Of a stretch of DNA of 64,000 nucleotides, positions 13,101 through 27,500 are shown one piece after another. A program made the position numbers and the translations under genes. Position 1 is the first letter of the stretch, and each line of letters starts with the position of its first letter. Source of the DNA: Apostichopus japonicus. Its lineage: Eukaryota; Echinodermata; Holothuroidea; Aspidochirotida; Stichopodidae. Below the pieces are notes generated by a model, which worked only from the letters and a program-made list of their open reading frames with translations, ran no database searches and was not told the DNA's origin. The stretch lies in the NCBI RefSeq assembly GCF_037975245.1, contig NC_092580.1, positions 2,766,501 through 2,830,500 of the forward strand. Reading direction: 5' to 3'.

Positions 13101-16100
13101 AGCTTACTGCACTGACAGCTCAGTGAAAATGACGTTTTATGCAATTTTCATATTAAGATTCATTATATTTATTGAGTTATCTGTCGTTAAAAATTTTGAG
13201 CTGAATAAACTTTGCCAGATTTTTTAACGAATCTGTAGATTCTAAACACTTCAATCAAAATTTGCAAGCCCCGCCCAACAGATCATGCGGCAATCGAATC
13301 TCTCTGTTTTGTTTACGACCATTAGGCCTAGGACAACTTTCACCTTTGTGGCTAGCCTGTCTTAGGTCCCTTCCCTTGAATATTATCTTTCTCTCAGTCT
13401 TACCGATGTAGCTTGCAAAATTGTGACATTTCCTTCTGTTGTAATGAATAAAGAGATGTTTTCAGATGTTTCCTCCGTGGAATTGTAAAACGTGGACGAT
13501 ACAAGTATAGGACTGTGTTAAAATCTTGATCGGGCCGCATGAGTAGACTATTTTGATTACGTTTGTGTAATCAACATGCTGACATGGCCGGTCGCAGTGA
13601 TTTTATGGTGAATCGTTCTGGCCATAAGGGCAACAAAATTTCTGGTCAGAGTACATTTAGAACGAGAAACATTGAATCTACCTCGGAGGTTTGTTTTCCG
13701 AAATTCATCAGCAAACAGGTTTTGAGACTTTAAGTTCAACGATTTACTACAGAGCATGCAAGATTATTTTCTTTTGATTAAATTACATCTTTCGATATTA
13801 AGAACAGAGATTATGCAAAAGTATAGATCCAAGTACAGTAAATATTACTGTAATGGTGTCTTTAGCGAGAAACAGAATTTGATGTTTAGACCTCTGGCCT
13901 CTCAACTTACTCTATTTCATTGTACACTCCTAAATGAGGCACTAGAAAACTTGTATCAGAACTTACCTCTATGCCTTTGTCTATGGCAAGTTTGGCCATT
14001 TTCACTGCAACTGGTCCCTAAAATTAATAATAAAGAGCCATTCAAATTCAGTGTTACAATTTCAAAGAGAAGAGAAAAACTTAATCTCATTGTTTCCAGG
14101 AAGGTTGTTCTTCATCAATATTTTCTTCTCATCAAGAGCACTTCTAGACATTAATTAATTATTGGGATGGTGTCGTAGCAGGTATACTGGCTGTATATGC
14201 AAACTTGTAAATTAGTATTGTCTAATGTACATTAAACTTTTGCATACTGTGGTTTTCATGGCAAGATTTAGAGGTACTATTCTTTAACATATCAGTGACT
14301 TCAGTGGTCTAATACCACCAACATCATTCATGTAGCTCCATGGATGTCATTTTTGTGCTTTTTTATTTACTAAGTAAATATATCACGCATAAGCATTCCT
14401 TTTGATATGCACACTTTGCAGTTTCTTCGATAATAATTATAATAAATTGATGATAAAGTAAACCAAGGAATGCCCTTACTGGATATGAATTCACATCTCA
14501 AACACATATTGATGGCAAAATAACAAGAATTTCACACTTCTTTAAATGGTTGGAACCCTCAACTCCTCCCTCCCCCCCCCCACTTCATCATGAGCTCTTC
14601 AAAGCCTCCAAAGAACTACAGTGAGTTACAACACATGCATAGACCAACTCCAGGTGTAATTGTTCTCCTACCACCTCCCCTCTGTTCCCCTCCGTTTATG
14701 TTCACAGCTAGCATCACCACGCACCCCAATCGAGTACTCACATTTGGCAAGATCTCTCTAGCGAGATTTAGTGATCTTTGGAAGGCAGCATCTTGATTGT
14801 CGTTCTGTGGTACTGAGTAGTTAACCAGACCTATTCTCTCTGCTTCAAGACCATCAACAACTTTGGCTGTAAATATGAGTTCTTTAGCTTTAGCAGGACC
14901 GACTAATCTTGGCAGCTTTTGAGTACCGCCTGAAAAGAGAGAAGAGAGAATAGAAATTTACTTTAAATTATACATGATGATGACTGTTAGTTTGCTGGAA
15001 TTCTAATATTTGCTTTTCACTCAGTTATGAATGCAGAAATAAATACTTAACTTTCTACATCAAAAACTGATTACACTGTTTGCCTAGCCTCCATCAGCTG
15101 GGCATGAGCAAAGAAGAATACTGAATATCAAATATTTCTCTCTGGTACTCAGAAAATTTAGCAGAGTAGCAGGGTTTGTTTTGAAAGTTAGTTATTTAAA
15201 TCATTACATCAGGTTTTTCTTATATTTTTCACAAAGTATGAAAGAGGACTACATCAAAGTTACTCATCTGTAATACAGGTTAGCATATGACATTAACAAG
15301 TTTTTCTTAATCCTGCAAACGAGAAGGATTACAATGAGGGCAACCATATGTGGATACCAATATTTATGAAAAGCAACAAAGTAAATGCAGAATGAAAGAG
15401 GCGTCGAAGGAGAGGAAAAACCTCAAATAAGCTTGATGAGGATGAATAGGGTTATCACATGATCAATCTATTGATTTATCCAAATACTTGACATAGCCAA
15501 TTTTCTAAATTGTCTAAATTGCATTGAAAGATGTGTGAATTGGTCAGATACAGGTGTGGTTGCCTGTGCTAACAATTCAGGTTTTAATCCTAATCCCTCA
15601 CTTTGTTGACCTTTAGGTTTACCTATTCAGTGTAACCTATTACTGGGCAAATTTCTTAACGATGTTTTCTGGTTGTACCTGTGACAACCAGGTCTATTAC
15701 CTTTTGGTTGCCCCAAGTTCAGCTGTCCCAAAACCATGAAGCGAAATAACAAATAATGATTACAATGTATGCTGCAGGAGTAATGTGTAGGTTTTGGTGA
15801 ATGTTTGGTGAATGGAATACCAGTTTTGGACTAGTAAAACTCCTCTTAGGTTGGATCATAGGCCAACCACTAAATTTGTATTTATTTTAGTCTCTCCAAA
15901 GTTAATATGGAGGGTTATACCAATTCAGCATTTTACCTATCTGGGTGTATTTTAATAACAAAGTGATTTTAATCTAACGTTAAAAATTAGTCGTCTGTCA
16001 GATGATATGGCAAGCTGATTTTGGTTGTCCAAACAGAAATCTGGTCTTCTCGGACAAAAGGACATCTTTTGAAGTTTGTCCTGTCAGCTAAGTTGATTCT

Positions 16101-19100
16101 TAACATGTGTTTGATACTTAGTGGAGAGATATTTTTAATGCCCCTGTTTTATCCCTGGTAACCTCACCTGCTCCTGGTATGATAGCCAGCCGAGTCTCCA
16201 CAACTCCCATTTTGGCAGTATTTGCTAGCAAAAGAAAAAGGGGAAAGTTTTTAATTTAAACCTTAATTATAGTTACTTCCACCCACGTAATTTGATGTCT
16301 CTAAAATAAGTACTGTAAGTGCCGTGTAATAATTTATCTGGTATATATTATAGCATACATGCTTTGCAAAATGGCTAAATTGCACAGCTTTGCACCAAGT
16401 ACAGAGGTCTCATGATATCTGCCAACCATTGTTGTGACCCGGTTCTCAAATTACTGACCTAACCAGAAATTGTTAATAAATTTAATCAATTGTGAAACTG
16501 ATATTTCACTAAGCTAATTTAACTCAAGCAGCATTGACTGTGTAATCAATGAGTACAACAAGCTTTGGATAGTATGTCCTCACCAAGACAAACAGGTTGT
16601 AATAAACTAGAAATTCTTTCGAACCCCAACACTTCAAGCCCAACTTTAGAACCTTAGATGTCATTGTACTGTAACTCTTTACAAAAGTTAAGAAATCATT
16701 AACATGTTAATAAAAGTTACATTCTCAGTTCCAAGATATTGCAATTATTAATAGCATGTTTCATTGTGTTACCGAGTATGTATGCCTTCAAAGGAAGGTA
16801 CTTCTTTTGGAAGAATTTTGAAAATGTCTTCTTTCATAAATTTCATTCAATGCTTTACAAGCACTTATTAACTTGCAACCTACTGTATTCATAGTGGGCC
16901 TTTTATTTGGAGTGGAGTGTTTATAGCTCAGTGATTAACGCCGGTGCCTTCCAATTATAAGGTCCCCAGTTCGAGTCACTCCCAGATTAATGTATGTCGT
17001 CCAGTTACAGAGTTGTTGACAATTGACAATTCATAATCATGGACGTTAAATATGAATGAAAGAGACTGATTTCGGTCAGCTTGCGGCTTTGATAAGCCAA
17101 TGAGGCTTCTTCGAGAGTTCCTGCTTGCAGGAGGATCTAAAATACATACATAAATACTTAGGCAACCTGCTCCAGTTACATGGCTAGCAGCAGGCTTTTG
17201 AAAATATGAATGTATGTTTATAAGGCCAACTCTTAGAAGGAAGCAAACTTAAGATATAAAGGAAACTTATCGATGATTGAATACCTGCAATCCTAAAGTC
17301 ACAGGAGAGAGCCAATTCCAGACCACCACCTACTGCTGTACCATCTAATGCAGCAATCACAGGAAACGGTAAAGTATTAAGCTTTCCAATCATTCCACGT
17401 AACCTTGCCACAAACGGACCAACTTCATTAACTGGCATCTTAGCACGCTCTTTCAAATCAGCACCTTAAAAGAAAAGAGTTATGAAAAGATTCTAAAATC
17501 TTATTTTAAAGTTATGTAAAAACAGTATTAATAATGTCAATTTGTTGTATGGCCAGATACTGTAACTAATGTCATAACATGGAATTTATGTTTTCATATA
17601 TGCAGGACAGCAATGTAGCATAATGAAGGGCCTTAAACGTTCTTACAAGTCTAAAAACCCAGACGTCACTCTTCATCTCTGGAAGTTTAAAGTTTAAAAA
17701 TTGTGTCCAACACTGAATAATGTTCACCACTGTAAACAAAAGTGACTGGTGATATGTTGAGTATAACTTGAGCTTCTTTCAAGAGTTTTCACTTTTCCTT
17801 CTCTCTGGACCTTTTGCAGCATATTGATTAATGTTAACATTAGAGTGTACTTTCATCTAATTTTTGATGAGCCTTTACATATGATGCCATACAGGCTTTG
17901 GATAGATCTGCAAGGGTCATCAAATTTTTGTTACTATTTCCAATGTGATGATCTTTTCATTGGGAGAATAAAAAATCAATACAAAATGAACCTTGAGTTT
18001 TCAGTGTTCAGTCTTGAAGAGTTCTCGACAAGAATAATTTGTAGACCTTCCAGCCTATATAATCTAACCACAGGATGAGATCTGTATTCTAAAACCTCTA
18101 ACTGAACTGCTATTGGCTGACCATCCTGACATATCAAATACTAATTTGAAAGCATATCCTTGATGAAATAAAGTCTGATATAAAGAGATTGGAATTCATT
18201 AAGCAAGCCAATCAATTAAAACTAAATTAAAGGCTAACCCTCTGTTCTAGTTACACATATGTGTACATGTAGAACAACTAGTGTTTTATAAATTTTGACC
18301 CTAGCCTTAAAGGGTGTGAAGACTTGCGCACAAAGAAAAGTCTCATGCCGTTAATCTGACCTAGTTTCGAATGAGGTGTACAGGTAACAGAAGTGTTAGA
18401 CACCCAATCGATCCCAGAAAATACACACACAGCTTGCTACCGTCGGTAATAAGACACAAGTGTACAGTCAGTATATACAGCTATGGTCAATACTCACAAC
18501 ACAGTGTACATAGCAGCGATGGACATCTCAGGTCTAGATAAAAGATAACAAGGTAACATGTTTCATTGTCTGCATTTTGTAGCGTGTAGTGACAAGAAGA
18601 AAACTTCACTTGCAAGCAACAGAAAGTTAACTTTTTCATGGCGCAGCATGCGGTTTGGGGCGAGTCTTCAATGCATTTAACTATGACACCTACACACACA
18701 CGCACACACGTGTGGCATGTACATATGGGTACAACAACTGAAAGAAACTGTCATACCGTACCAGCACAGAATATGCCAGGTGCTAAGCTTCTGATTATGA
18801 CTGTTCTCACATTCTTGTCAAATTCCACAGCTCCAATAGCATCTTCAAGCTTGAAACATGAAAATCAATATAAAAATTAAATAATTATCTATCTCAATAC
18901 CGGAAGTTTTTAGTCACAACCCAAACAGAGAGTGCTTTCATGGAGCAAGAAGATAAAAATTATGTAACAAATTTCAAACATTTTGAAACATAGACTAATT
19001 ATGAAGTGCAGTTCTTGTATGGACACAAACTACTTGTACAGATGCTCCATTTGACATCCAAGGGGAGAATAACAAAGGATCTGCCCTTCATCTTCACTGT

Positions 19101-22100
19101 GATGTTCAAATAGAAATCTCAAAATACTAAAAAAAAATAACTCAAAGGGTCATATAACCAGCTTGATGACATACAGTATATCTCTTTCAGATTGGAAACA
19201 CAAAACTTGCAGGCATTCCTTTTACAGCCTCAATTCTCCCTGTTTACAAGTTCTCTGAATGTTGACATTTTATCATTGTCATTTCATTGCCTGAGTTCAT
19301 GAAGAGGCGTCGCGATACAATTTCGTCAACAATCGCAATTACCGGTTTTCTAATAACAGCTATAGTTCCTGAGCAGGAACTTCCTGCGTATATAATTCAA
19401 CACTATGAAAATAAGCAATCCATAACAAGTTCACAATATTTTCATGCAAATCTATCCAATGTCACTGACTGTATGACATCAGTTTCCGAACAAAATACTT
19501 GTGTAAATAAATGGAGTTAAATCTAATATTGTTTATCAACGATTGTGACCTGCCTTGTTAGGGCATATATTCATGGCAGCCAATTACCACACTAGGACCA
19601 ACATAAGCAAAGTCAATTTCCCTGACACTTATATTCATATTCTTTTGTCTCTGAATAAAACAAGGGATTTGAAAATCCAAACACAACATTGGTTCTACCA
19701 TGCAGATGTTGTCTTGGTCTATCTTAATTCATAGCTTGCTCATCCTTTGTAGTTTAGACACAAAAGTATGTAGGAAAGAAGACCATCACTGTACTAATAA
19801 TGTGACTGTACATGGCTACTGAATGGCAGGCTTGCTGGAGTCCACACTCAATACATTATGATAGCTTGCTGCCATATAACACTTACCCTCATGGATTTGT
19901 TCTCATACTGTACTTCAGGGTGTTCTGGAAATCTAGCACAGATACAGCACTAGACCAAGATTGGAAATATGCCCACTTATGTTTAGAGGCTTTAATTTGC
20001 ACTCACAATCACAAAAACAGGGGAATTCTACCTGTACTTGTATACTTGTACTCAATACTGTTGTATTTGAACCAAAACAAAGCTAAATTGTACTGAAGTA
20101 CACATTCCAAAGAATGGGATACAGTACTAGGTGGTGGTCAGTCTGAGTCTGCAGTGGGAATACTTTGTATGACGTTACATCGCTAAAATGCTAAACAAAA
20201 TGGCCAAGTTTCTGCACAAATGCGGTTTCATGGCAATTGGTACTTAGGACCATATGTAGTAGATTCAGTGTTTTTATGAGTAAATAAAACTCACCAAAAA
20301 AGTTCAAAACTGCAATACAGATTTGTGAGGCAAATAAACTGTCTCCTGTTGTGTAGTAAAATGCATTATCCTATCTCTTGAAGACTGAAAATTTTATTGA
20401 ATATGCAGAATATTGTACGGTTCATCAGTGAATTACGCAAAAATAGAATACTGTATTATAGACACTAGGAAAAAACACTTGCTGTAAACTTAAAAAGAAT
20501 TTTTAAGAAGATTCAAGATATGAAATAAAGCACAATTTAATTACCTTTTGGACCAGATTTTTGCTGAACGAATTCATTGCTTCTGGTCTGTTTAACCCAA
20601 TCACAGCTATACCTGTAGAAAAAAAAACAAGAGTCAAGTTAGCTTTTAAGTGTATAGCAAAAGCTTTGGTCGTTAGTTTTGTACTAGATGAAAAATAAGA
20701 ATTGAATCATTTGCAATTTTGTTGGTGTCAATGAAAAGTTCTTCCAATGTCCAAGCAAAGGCTAAATTAACAGAGGGATCATTCCATACAAAATCAACAA
20801 ATTATCAGAAAATTTGGCATGTCACCTCTTAGTATTTGACTAATTTTTGCAATATTTATACATATTACTGAGTTAGGAAAGTCTGCAAAGGTCAAGACTA
20901 AGGATTTTGTACTTATCGTCAGGAAGCAAGGTCAATATATTCAATAATGCTTCATACACAGCTCCAATATAAAATACAAAAATAATTTTCACTTCTTTTT
21001 GAGAGTAGCATCGCATACATAAGAAGAACTTGTGGTTGTTCACTGGAAATATTTACGCTGTGTGAAAATGGCACAAGTTCCTAAACCGACAGGACTTGCA
21101 TCAACTACTACGTAGTTAGTGCTAATGCCACAGTCCATACAAATTATATACAAAGTGGCTATTCTTACGACTAGTCGTAAGAATAATTTCCGACTACGCA
21201 TGCGCAGTTGCTATTTTTATGACCAGGAGTATAGTCAGTATTGCGAAGTTCGGCATACTGCGAAGTTCGGAGAGCCCTAAAAAATACACGATTTCACCAT
21301 GAAAACCTACAGGAAGAGCCAAATTTCACCAAAAAGTAAGAAACTACAGTTATTTTCTCCAAAAGTGACCCATGTGCAAGAAATTACTTACATATTTGTC
21401 AATAAAATGACGAAGATCTATGAAGTCTGTTATAATTACTAAAAGAGCAACTGCGCCACCAATTTTATCACCAGCGCCACACTGTGGGTTGCGTGTCCGA
21501 ACTTCGCAATACTCTAGCAAAGAAATACCAGTTCCACAATCACGAAGAATCTTCTTGGAAAACAACGTGAAAACAGTTTGCAGGAAAGAAAGTTTGGCCG
21601 TGTATCGTACTATAACAAAATTCTCCCACCATATGAAGTATATTTTCAGGTGATTTATACCAGAAGATGTAGTTTTGGGGTGTTTTAAGTCTTAAGTGTC
21701 CGAACTTCGAAGTCACCATGCTACTATTTTTACGACGAGGAGTAACAATAATTTCCGGTCAGGGTTAGGATTGAGGTTTAGTGTTATGTTTAGGGTTAAG
21801 GGTAACCCCTGCTACATGCGCAGTTGCTTTATTTACTTTACTGCGCTTGAATTCGCCTTTGTCATAAGAATAGTTTATAAATAATTGTTACGACTAGTCG
21901 TAAGAATAGCCACGGCCAATTATATATGACTGGTATACTTAGCAACACTTCATAACCCCTATAGGCTGGTGGTAACCTGAAAGTTAGGCCCCTATAACTT
22001 TTTTCCTTTACGGTTAAGGTGCAGCCAAAAACGGCCGAGCAAAACTGGCATTTTCCATTTCTGAGGCCATATATTGCTGCCTAGGTCTAGTGTAACTGTA

Positions 22101-22360
22101 AGGCCTTACTTGAGTTAGGCCTAAGTAACATTAGGCTAAAAAAGCCTATGGCGTATGGTACAACTTGACACTGCAGACTATCGTTAGGCCGAATATGTCA
22201 TGTGTGCACCTTTATCATCGCCTTCAAGATACTGCATCTGAAGAACACTGTCATCTTGGCTGGAAAAGAAAAGTGATCCAGTAGAAGGAAACACTGTATG
22301 TCTGAAAATTCTCATACTATGAGAAAGTAAAGGGCTTCTTGAAACTAAAACGTTTGCCAT
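8310..22360 (-). CDS. Methylglutaconyl-CoA hydratase, mitochondrial (AUH-like), 9 exons
   Basis: Crotonase-fold enzyme predicted to hydrate 3-methylglutaconyl-CoA to HMG-CoA in mitochondrial leucine breakdown. Exons in transcript order: 22360-22210, 20612-20545, 18849-18762, 17464-17285, 16224-16168, 14929-14742, 14017-13967, 11591-11544, 8387-8310; 909 nt, 302 aa, all GT-AG. I chose the ATG at 22360 (A at -3, G at +4) over the weaker in-frame ATG at 22378. Residues 1-35 are Arg/Ser/hydrophobic, like a mitochondrial presequence. Visible motifs are [13 protein letters not shown] (100-112), GGGLELAL with the expected catalytic Glu152, [19 protein letters not shown] with Glu172, and the C-terminal [19 protein letters not shown]. 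The last block and the IIPGAGG motif resemble AUH slightly more than its paralogue ECHDC2, which remains the alternative. AUH also binds RNA in vertebrates; that role cannot be judged here. Confidence 0.92.
10110..10172. repeat. (TA)n microsatellite
   Basis: A pure AT dinucleotide run preceded by degenerate ATATAC units, inside the last (eighth) intron of the AUH gene. Length is likely to vary between individuals. Confidence 0.9.
16908..17156 (+). mobile_element. tRNA-derived SINE
   Basis: The head resembles a tRNA, with an A-box-like TAGCTCAGTGATTA (16923-16936) and a B-box-like GTTCGAGTCAC downstream (16969-16979), the internal RNA polymerase III promoter. It does not fold as a working tRNA and continues into a non-tRNA body and an ATACATACATAAATA-like tail. 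It lies in AUH intron 4, opposite in orientation to the gene. I could not see a clear target duplication, so the outer limits are approximate. Confidence 0.75.
21151..21917. mobile_element. Inverted-repeat element with candidate 9-bp target duplication
   Basis: Ends are inverted copies containing GTGGCTATTCTTACGACTAG; the match spans about 30 bp. The left end includes a 24-bp perfect palindrome (21161-21184), and a 16-bp version lies at 21888-21903. AATTATATA flanks both sides (21142-21150 and 21918-21926). Nine-bp duplications are typical of Mutator-like elements, but this one is AT-rich and could be chance. The interior holds a second inverted set of GCGAAGTTCGG / CCGAACTTCGC motifs (about 21242-21275, 21497-21515 and 21699-21711), suggesting a nested insertion. 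It lies in AUH intron 1. No transposase is seen. Confidence 0.65.
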
Positions 22361-24549
22361 TTTAACCTGAGTGATCATCTGCTCTATTTTCTCACTGTTC
22401 GATAAGTGATGTATGATACTTTACATTTGACTCCGTCTGAGCAGTGAGGTTCGTTGCAGACGACACTTTCGCGGAACTAATACACATAATTATGAAAAAG
22501 TTGTACACAGCTGAACACAGCTGATAGTTACCCAACTCTATATGTCAGAAGCTGTCTCTGGTACTCCTTGCTTTTGCTTTATTTATGTGTACCATACCTT
22601 ATTATGCTCGAGGGAGAAGGGATCTATAAGTAGGAGATGGGGAAACGATAGTTTGAGGAAGGGGTGATGAATGGATGAGTCTAACCCCTGACAAGTCACT
22701 AAATGACCAAATGCAGCATGCAATTACCTCACAGCATACTCCATAGCCACAAGATACCTGCTGTACCAATCACTTTTAGGGTGAAGGCATGGTCTTGATG
22801 GTTTAGTGTCTACCCCAAACATTATGTTCACAGGTTAAAAAGCCCATCAGGAAGCATATTATCATGACCTTGACAAAAGTGCTGCGCATGTGTTGCTAAG
22901 TGGAAGCCTTCCATATTTGGTATTTCTTGTTTGTAAATTGGAAGATTGGGTTCTTTTTCTGTTCTTCCAATTGATTTTGAAACCTCATTCACCATGGCTG
23001 TACTGCAGTGTATTATTTGACATAAGCTAGTGGTTGTTCATCCATGATCATCAGAAAACTAGGTTTTCAAATGAGATTCTATTGGCATTCTATAGCCATT
23101 GGGATTGTTTTTCAACTAAACTATTTATAGGAACTAAAAAAAAGAGCGTTCTAGTGCCTCCTGGTACAGGTATAAGGTATTCAGCTAAATGATAAAATAT
23201 GATATTTATGGACACAAAACCTTTCTGTGGTATTTTTTAAGGAAAGTCACCCAAGATAGAGCCAGGGCACAAAATCCAATTTTCAATGCCAACCCCTCCC
23301 TTTTTGTGGTATGGGAACTTGCATTCATTGTTATGAATTGAAATTGTTCAATCATATCTATAAGTATGGAAAGAAAAGAAGACAATGATATTAGTATTTA
23401 TGGCTTTTATTTCAAAGCATTATGCAATGCAGCACTTTGCACAAATGTGTAGAGAATAAATGCCCAGCTGCCCAATCAGAAAACATCCACATCTAAATAT
23501 AGGCCAGACATTTCTCTCAGATGCTTCACAATTATATATGATCCCACACACATCCTGACTGTCATTATCATAACACCAGTTGCTTGAGAAAATTAACCTA
23601 TCAAATTTGAATACAAAGAAGTACTGGCAGGTGCTGATGCTGTTGAAGCATTACACACTTTCACAACTCAAAACTTAACACCTCTCACTAATAATTTAGT
23701 ACATCCAATGGCAATTACTCCTCACAATGGTAAATTGTATCTCGTATTTTATTGAACTGAAAGTTGTGCAAAGCAGCTGGAAAGTAGTGAATGAGAAAGA
23801 GCTCCAAATATAACAGTATTAATATTCCTATACCTGTTCCTCCGCCTGACAGCATCAATGCATAAACAGCAGATATCAAAAATATCGCAAGTACTGCTAG
23901 GATATTTTTTCTCTTTTTCTGTAGCCTACACTAACAACAATACACAACATTTCCCTCACCTGGAAAGGATGTTTTCATAGATAGATTGTTAGGAACTTTT
24001 ACGATGCTTTACAATAGTCATCCAGTTTGAATACTATGTTATTTTCCTGCTGTGATAAAAACCACCAAGTATTACTATTGACAATAGTTCAAGTAACTAA
24101 CAGAGCACAATTGGAAGTAACTTTCAGCAATTTCTCTTTCACGTGTAGTCTCTCAACAGACTCATTCCACTGGGACCTTCCCCCCTAACAGTGTAAACCT
24201 TTGAATATCAAGCTAAGAGAATATAACCAGCACAAATAATCAGCACATGTGATCTTCAGACATGTAGGGACACATAAACCATGTACACCGAGGGCAGACG
24301 ATATGAAATGAGGGCATACTATCCCACCCATCTACTTCACACTTTGCGATATGAAATGAGGGATAGCAAAGCCATGAATATCCACTCAATAATTCCTCAT
24401 TAGATTAATTATGATTGTTCGAGAGCAGAGAGTCTGTTCCAGATTCCTCCAGAGACCGCAGAAGTGAATTGGGTTTTTTCCAGAATGAGGCAGCTTTTGT
24501 CAGTCAAAAACGATACCATAGAGAGCCCTTCTCTCAGCCTAAGAATCCT
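22361..24549. other. Spacer between AUH and ING3
   Basis: Both flanking genes are on the minus strand. The part near 22400-22600 should hold the AUH promoter and 5' UTR. The part near 24549 should hold the ING3 3' UTR, with minus-strand AATAAA candidates near 23747-23752 and 23405-23410. No other coding region is recognised. Confidence 0.5.
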
Positions 24550-27500
24550 TCACTTGTGTTTACTCGGCACATCTTTCTTCTCCCTTCGTTTCATCGCAGC
24601 AGTACACTGGGGGCAGAACCATTTGCCTTTGGGAGGTTGAGTGATGCCAACACAGCCGTAATGAAACCATTCGATGGGACACTGCAAGAACAGATAAAAG
24701 ATGATCATAAGACACAAACATATCAAGGAATCAATCAACAGATATGGAGCAAGGGACAGTGGCATTTCATTGCAAAACTATTACACTAATAACGTTCCCT
24801 TGGTTTACTTTGCTATACACTACCTTCAGCAAAGATATGAGTTTGAATCCCCATTGGAAAAAGCCTTGGCAATTTCTCTAAGTTATTCTTCAAAGTTAAT
24901 GTAACAAACAGCATTGGATGTCTCTTTCTGTGTTCTTTTCAGTGACAACCAATATAAAATAAACACAAATTTTGAATTTTTAGCCTGAGCAACAATTGTC
25001 AGAATAGCAGCATTATGTAATGTCATGATGGAATTTCTATCTATTTACAAAATTTCCTAGAGAAAAGTGTACATCAAGACAAATATAGGCTATTCTTAAT
25101 CTTGAAAGAGTAACTTACATTAGGGTTATCACATCCAACCATGTTTCCGTATGATACTTGATTACATAGACAGTATCTCGGCTCATTTGGGTCGTACGAC
25201 CAATCGACTGGAGCACTTGTCTCGTCAGCCGGTGCTTCTGGTGTTGCCTCTTCAGTGGATGGTGTTGGTGTTGGTGGCGTGACAGCACCGGCAGTAGTGA
25301 CATTATGTCTGGATGACACCGTCCTGGCAACAAAAAACAAATACAGTTTGTACCTGAATTGTTCAATTGTTGTTGTGTTATGACAACAAACCTAACAACA
25401 ATAATTAGGTTTTCCAACTTTCTACTAAATAAATGTAGGTGAGCTCCATGACTGTTTGTACACAGGAAAAGATACTTCTAGTTCTACGTTAATACAACAA
25501 CATTCTACTTTATCTAGACTAAGGTTGTAAAGTGTCATGTCTTTGCCGCATACACTTTTGCAAATATTGTAGTTTTTGTCTGATATTGTATTAACATGTC
25601 TCACCAATACAGTAGCTCTCTTACTATGGCTTTGCTGGTAAGTTGCTGCAGTACATTGGCACTGAGGCTACCACCACAGACAGGATTTAAACAAGGCTGT
25701 GTGGAGCTGAGGAGCTTTGTAAACATTCAAAGGGATTGATGGAAAAAGTGCAGCACTACTACGTCCATTTAACTCGTCCCTGTCATGTTCATATTCAAAC
25801 AATGTTCGAACTACCATTTATATCCTATCATTTCCACACTATTATGTTCACACTACTATGGCTATAGTCACACTATGTCCATGTTTTTATGTCCACTTGG
25901 TTCATATTACTATGGCCAAACTGTTCCTGCGATACACAGATTCAATGGTTTTCTTGAAGATGCACACCATGAAAAGCAAAAGCACATAAATGGCAATACA
26001 GAAAGAAATTACTAAGAAACTCTTTTCTTATTATCAAACTGAATACACATATATACTACTGTACACACTGTAAAAGAAGACCAAAGCCATCATTTCATAT
26101 GCCGGAGGTCTCCACTTGAGTAACAGGGATAATTAGAAACATCAAAACGAGGGTGAAAACAACAACATGGTGATAAAGCACGGTGATCGCTTCATGACTT
26201 ACTTCCTTCTACTTTGGCTTCTGCTGGTGGACGACGCTGATGGCGTTGACCCTGGCTGACCCTGACTCTCTCTTGCAGTTGACGTGGAACCTCCTCCGAA
26301 CGTGAATTCGTTATGGAGAGCTCCTAAACCAACCATGCCTGTTGCCTTGACAGCCTCGTAGCTAGCTTTCATACTAGCTGTCCTTCTGCCTTGTTGCATC
26401 TACATAGATGGAAGATTAGGTACCGTAAGAGTTGTTTTTAATTTTAGTACAGTCTTGTAGCAAGGACAAAGGCCTTATCATGTGACTTTTACAGCAGTTG
26501 CTCTGCTTCACCCCAAGAACAAGAATACAAATTTATCAGGAGTAAAGAATAGTGTGCTAAATTTGGTGTGCATTTGATTCTTTAATATGCATTTCGTTTT
26601 GGGTACTGACTGCCAAATTCACCTAGTCATACATGTAATAACCTAGTACTCAAAAATGTTTGCTTGGTAACTACAATTTTCATCATCATCTTGGCGACCC
26701 CCTAGTGATGGATGTTAGAGGGGGGGGGGGGTCGACAGGGAGAAGGAATTCCCTTACGGAAATGCTTACATGGCTAATGCAGTTAAGTCCCAAAATGATG
26801 TTATAGTTTGCAAAGTATGAAGAAACTCCCTATTGTTTCACAAATATCAGCAATTTCTTTTTGCATCCAAGTTTTTGGGAAATCTCCAAACCTTTTGGCA
26901 ACTCTTAAAGGTTTACGACCTCCACTTTGAATGCCAAGTATTAAACATTACAGTATACTCACTTAATCACACTTGGGTTATGAACTATTTAATCCCTGTT
27001 TATTTAAACCCTATGCAGAAAATGCTGTCTTGCAAATTATATTGAATACTTTTGCATTTCACTTGCAAAGCTTGCACGTTAAAGCTGACTTTCATCATTC
27101 CTGGTGTTACTTTGGCAGAATAAAGTTAAAGAAAAGAAACCTTTTAACATCTTTGCTATCGTTTGTTTCCCACAAGTTTGAGGAAGCTTTGGCATTATTC
27201 TTCAAAACTGCTCTAAGCCTTATAACACTCACAGGCTTTGTTGGAATTAAGAAAAGCAAACAATGCTTACTAAATATGACAATTTATATATATATATATA
27301 AATATTTATTTATACTCACTAGGGATTATTAAAACGATTTCATGACTGTTTGCAATGAGGTTATTCCTACGAGTTCTGTAAAACTGCTTTTTTCCACTTT
27401 CTAAGTGCCACATCAATAGAGGTTCACTGTGTGAATCTTTAAATAGAAATTTGCTGATTTTTTGGGGGGGAGGGGGGGAAGGCAAGCATTAATTAACTGA

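Noticed and set aside
13756-14154. 132-aa plus-strand ORF
   Set aside because: It overlaps AUH exon 7 in antisense and has no domain of its own.
24415-24789. 124-aa plus-strand ORF
   Set aside because: It is the antisense shadow of the ING3 PHD-finger exon, which has full family motifs on the minus strand.
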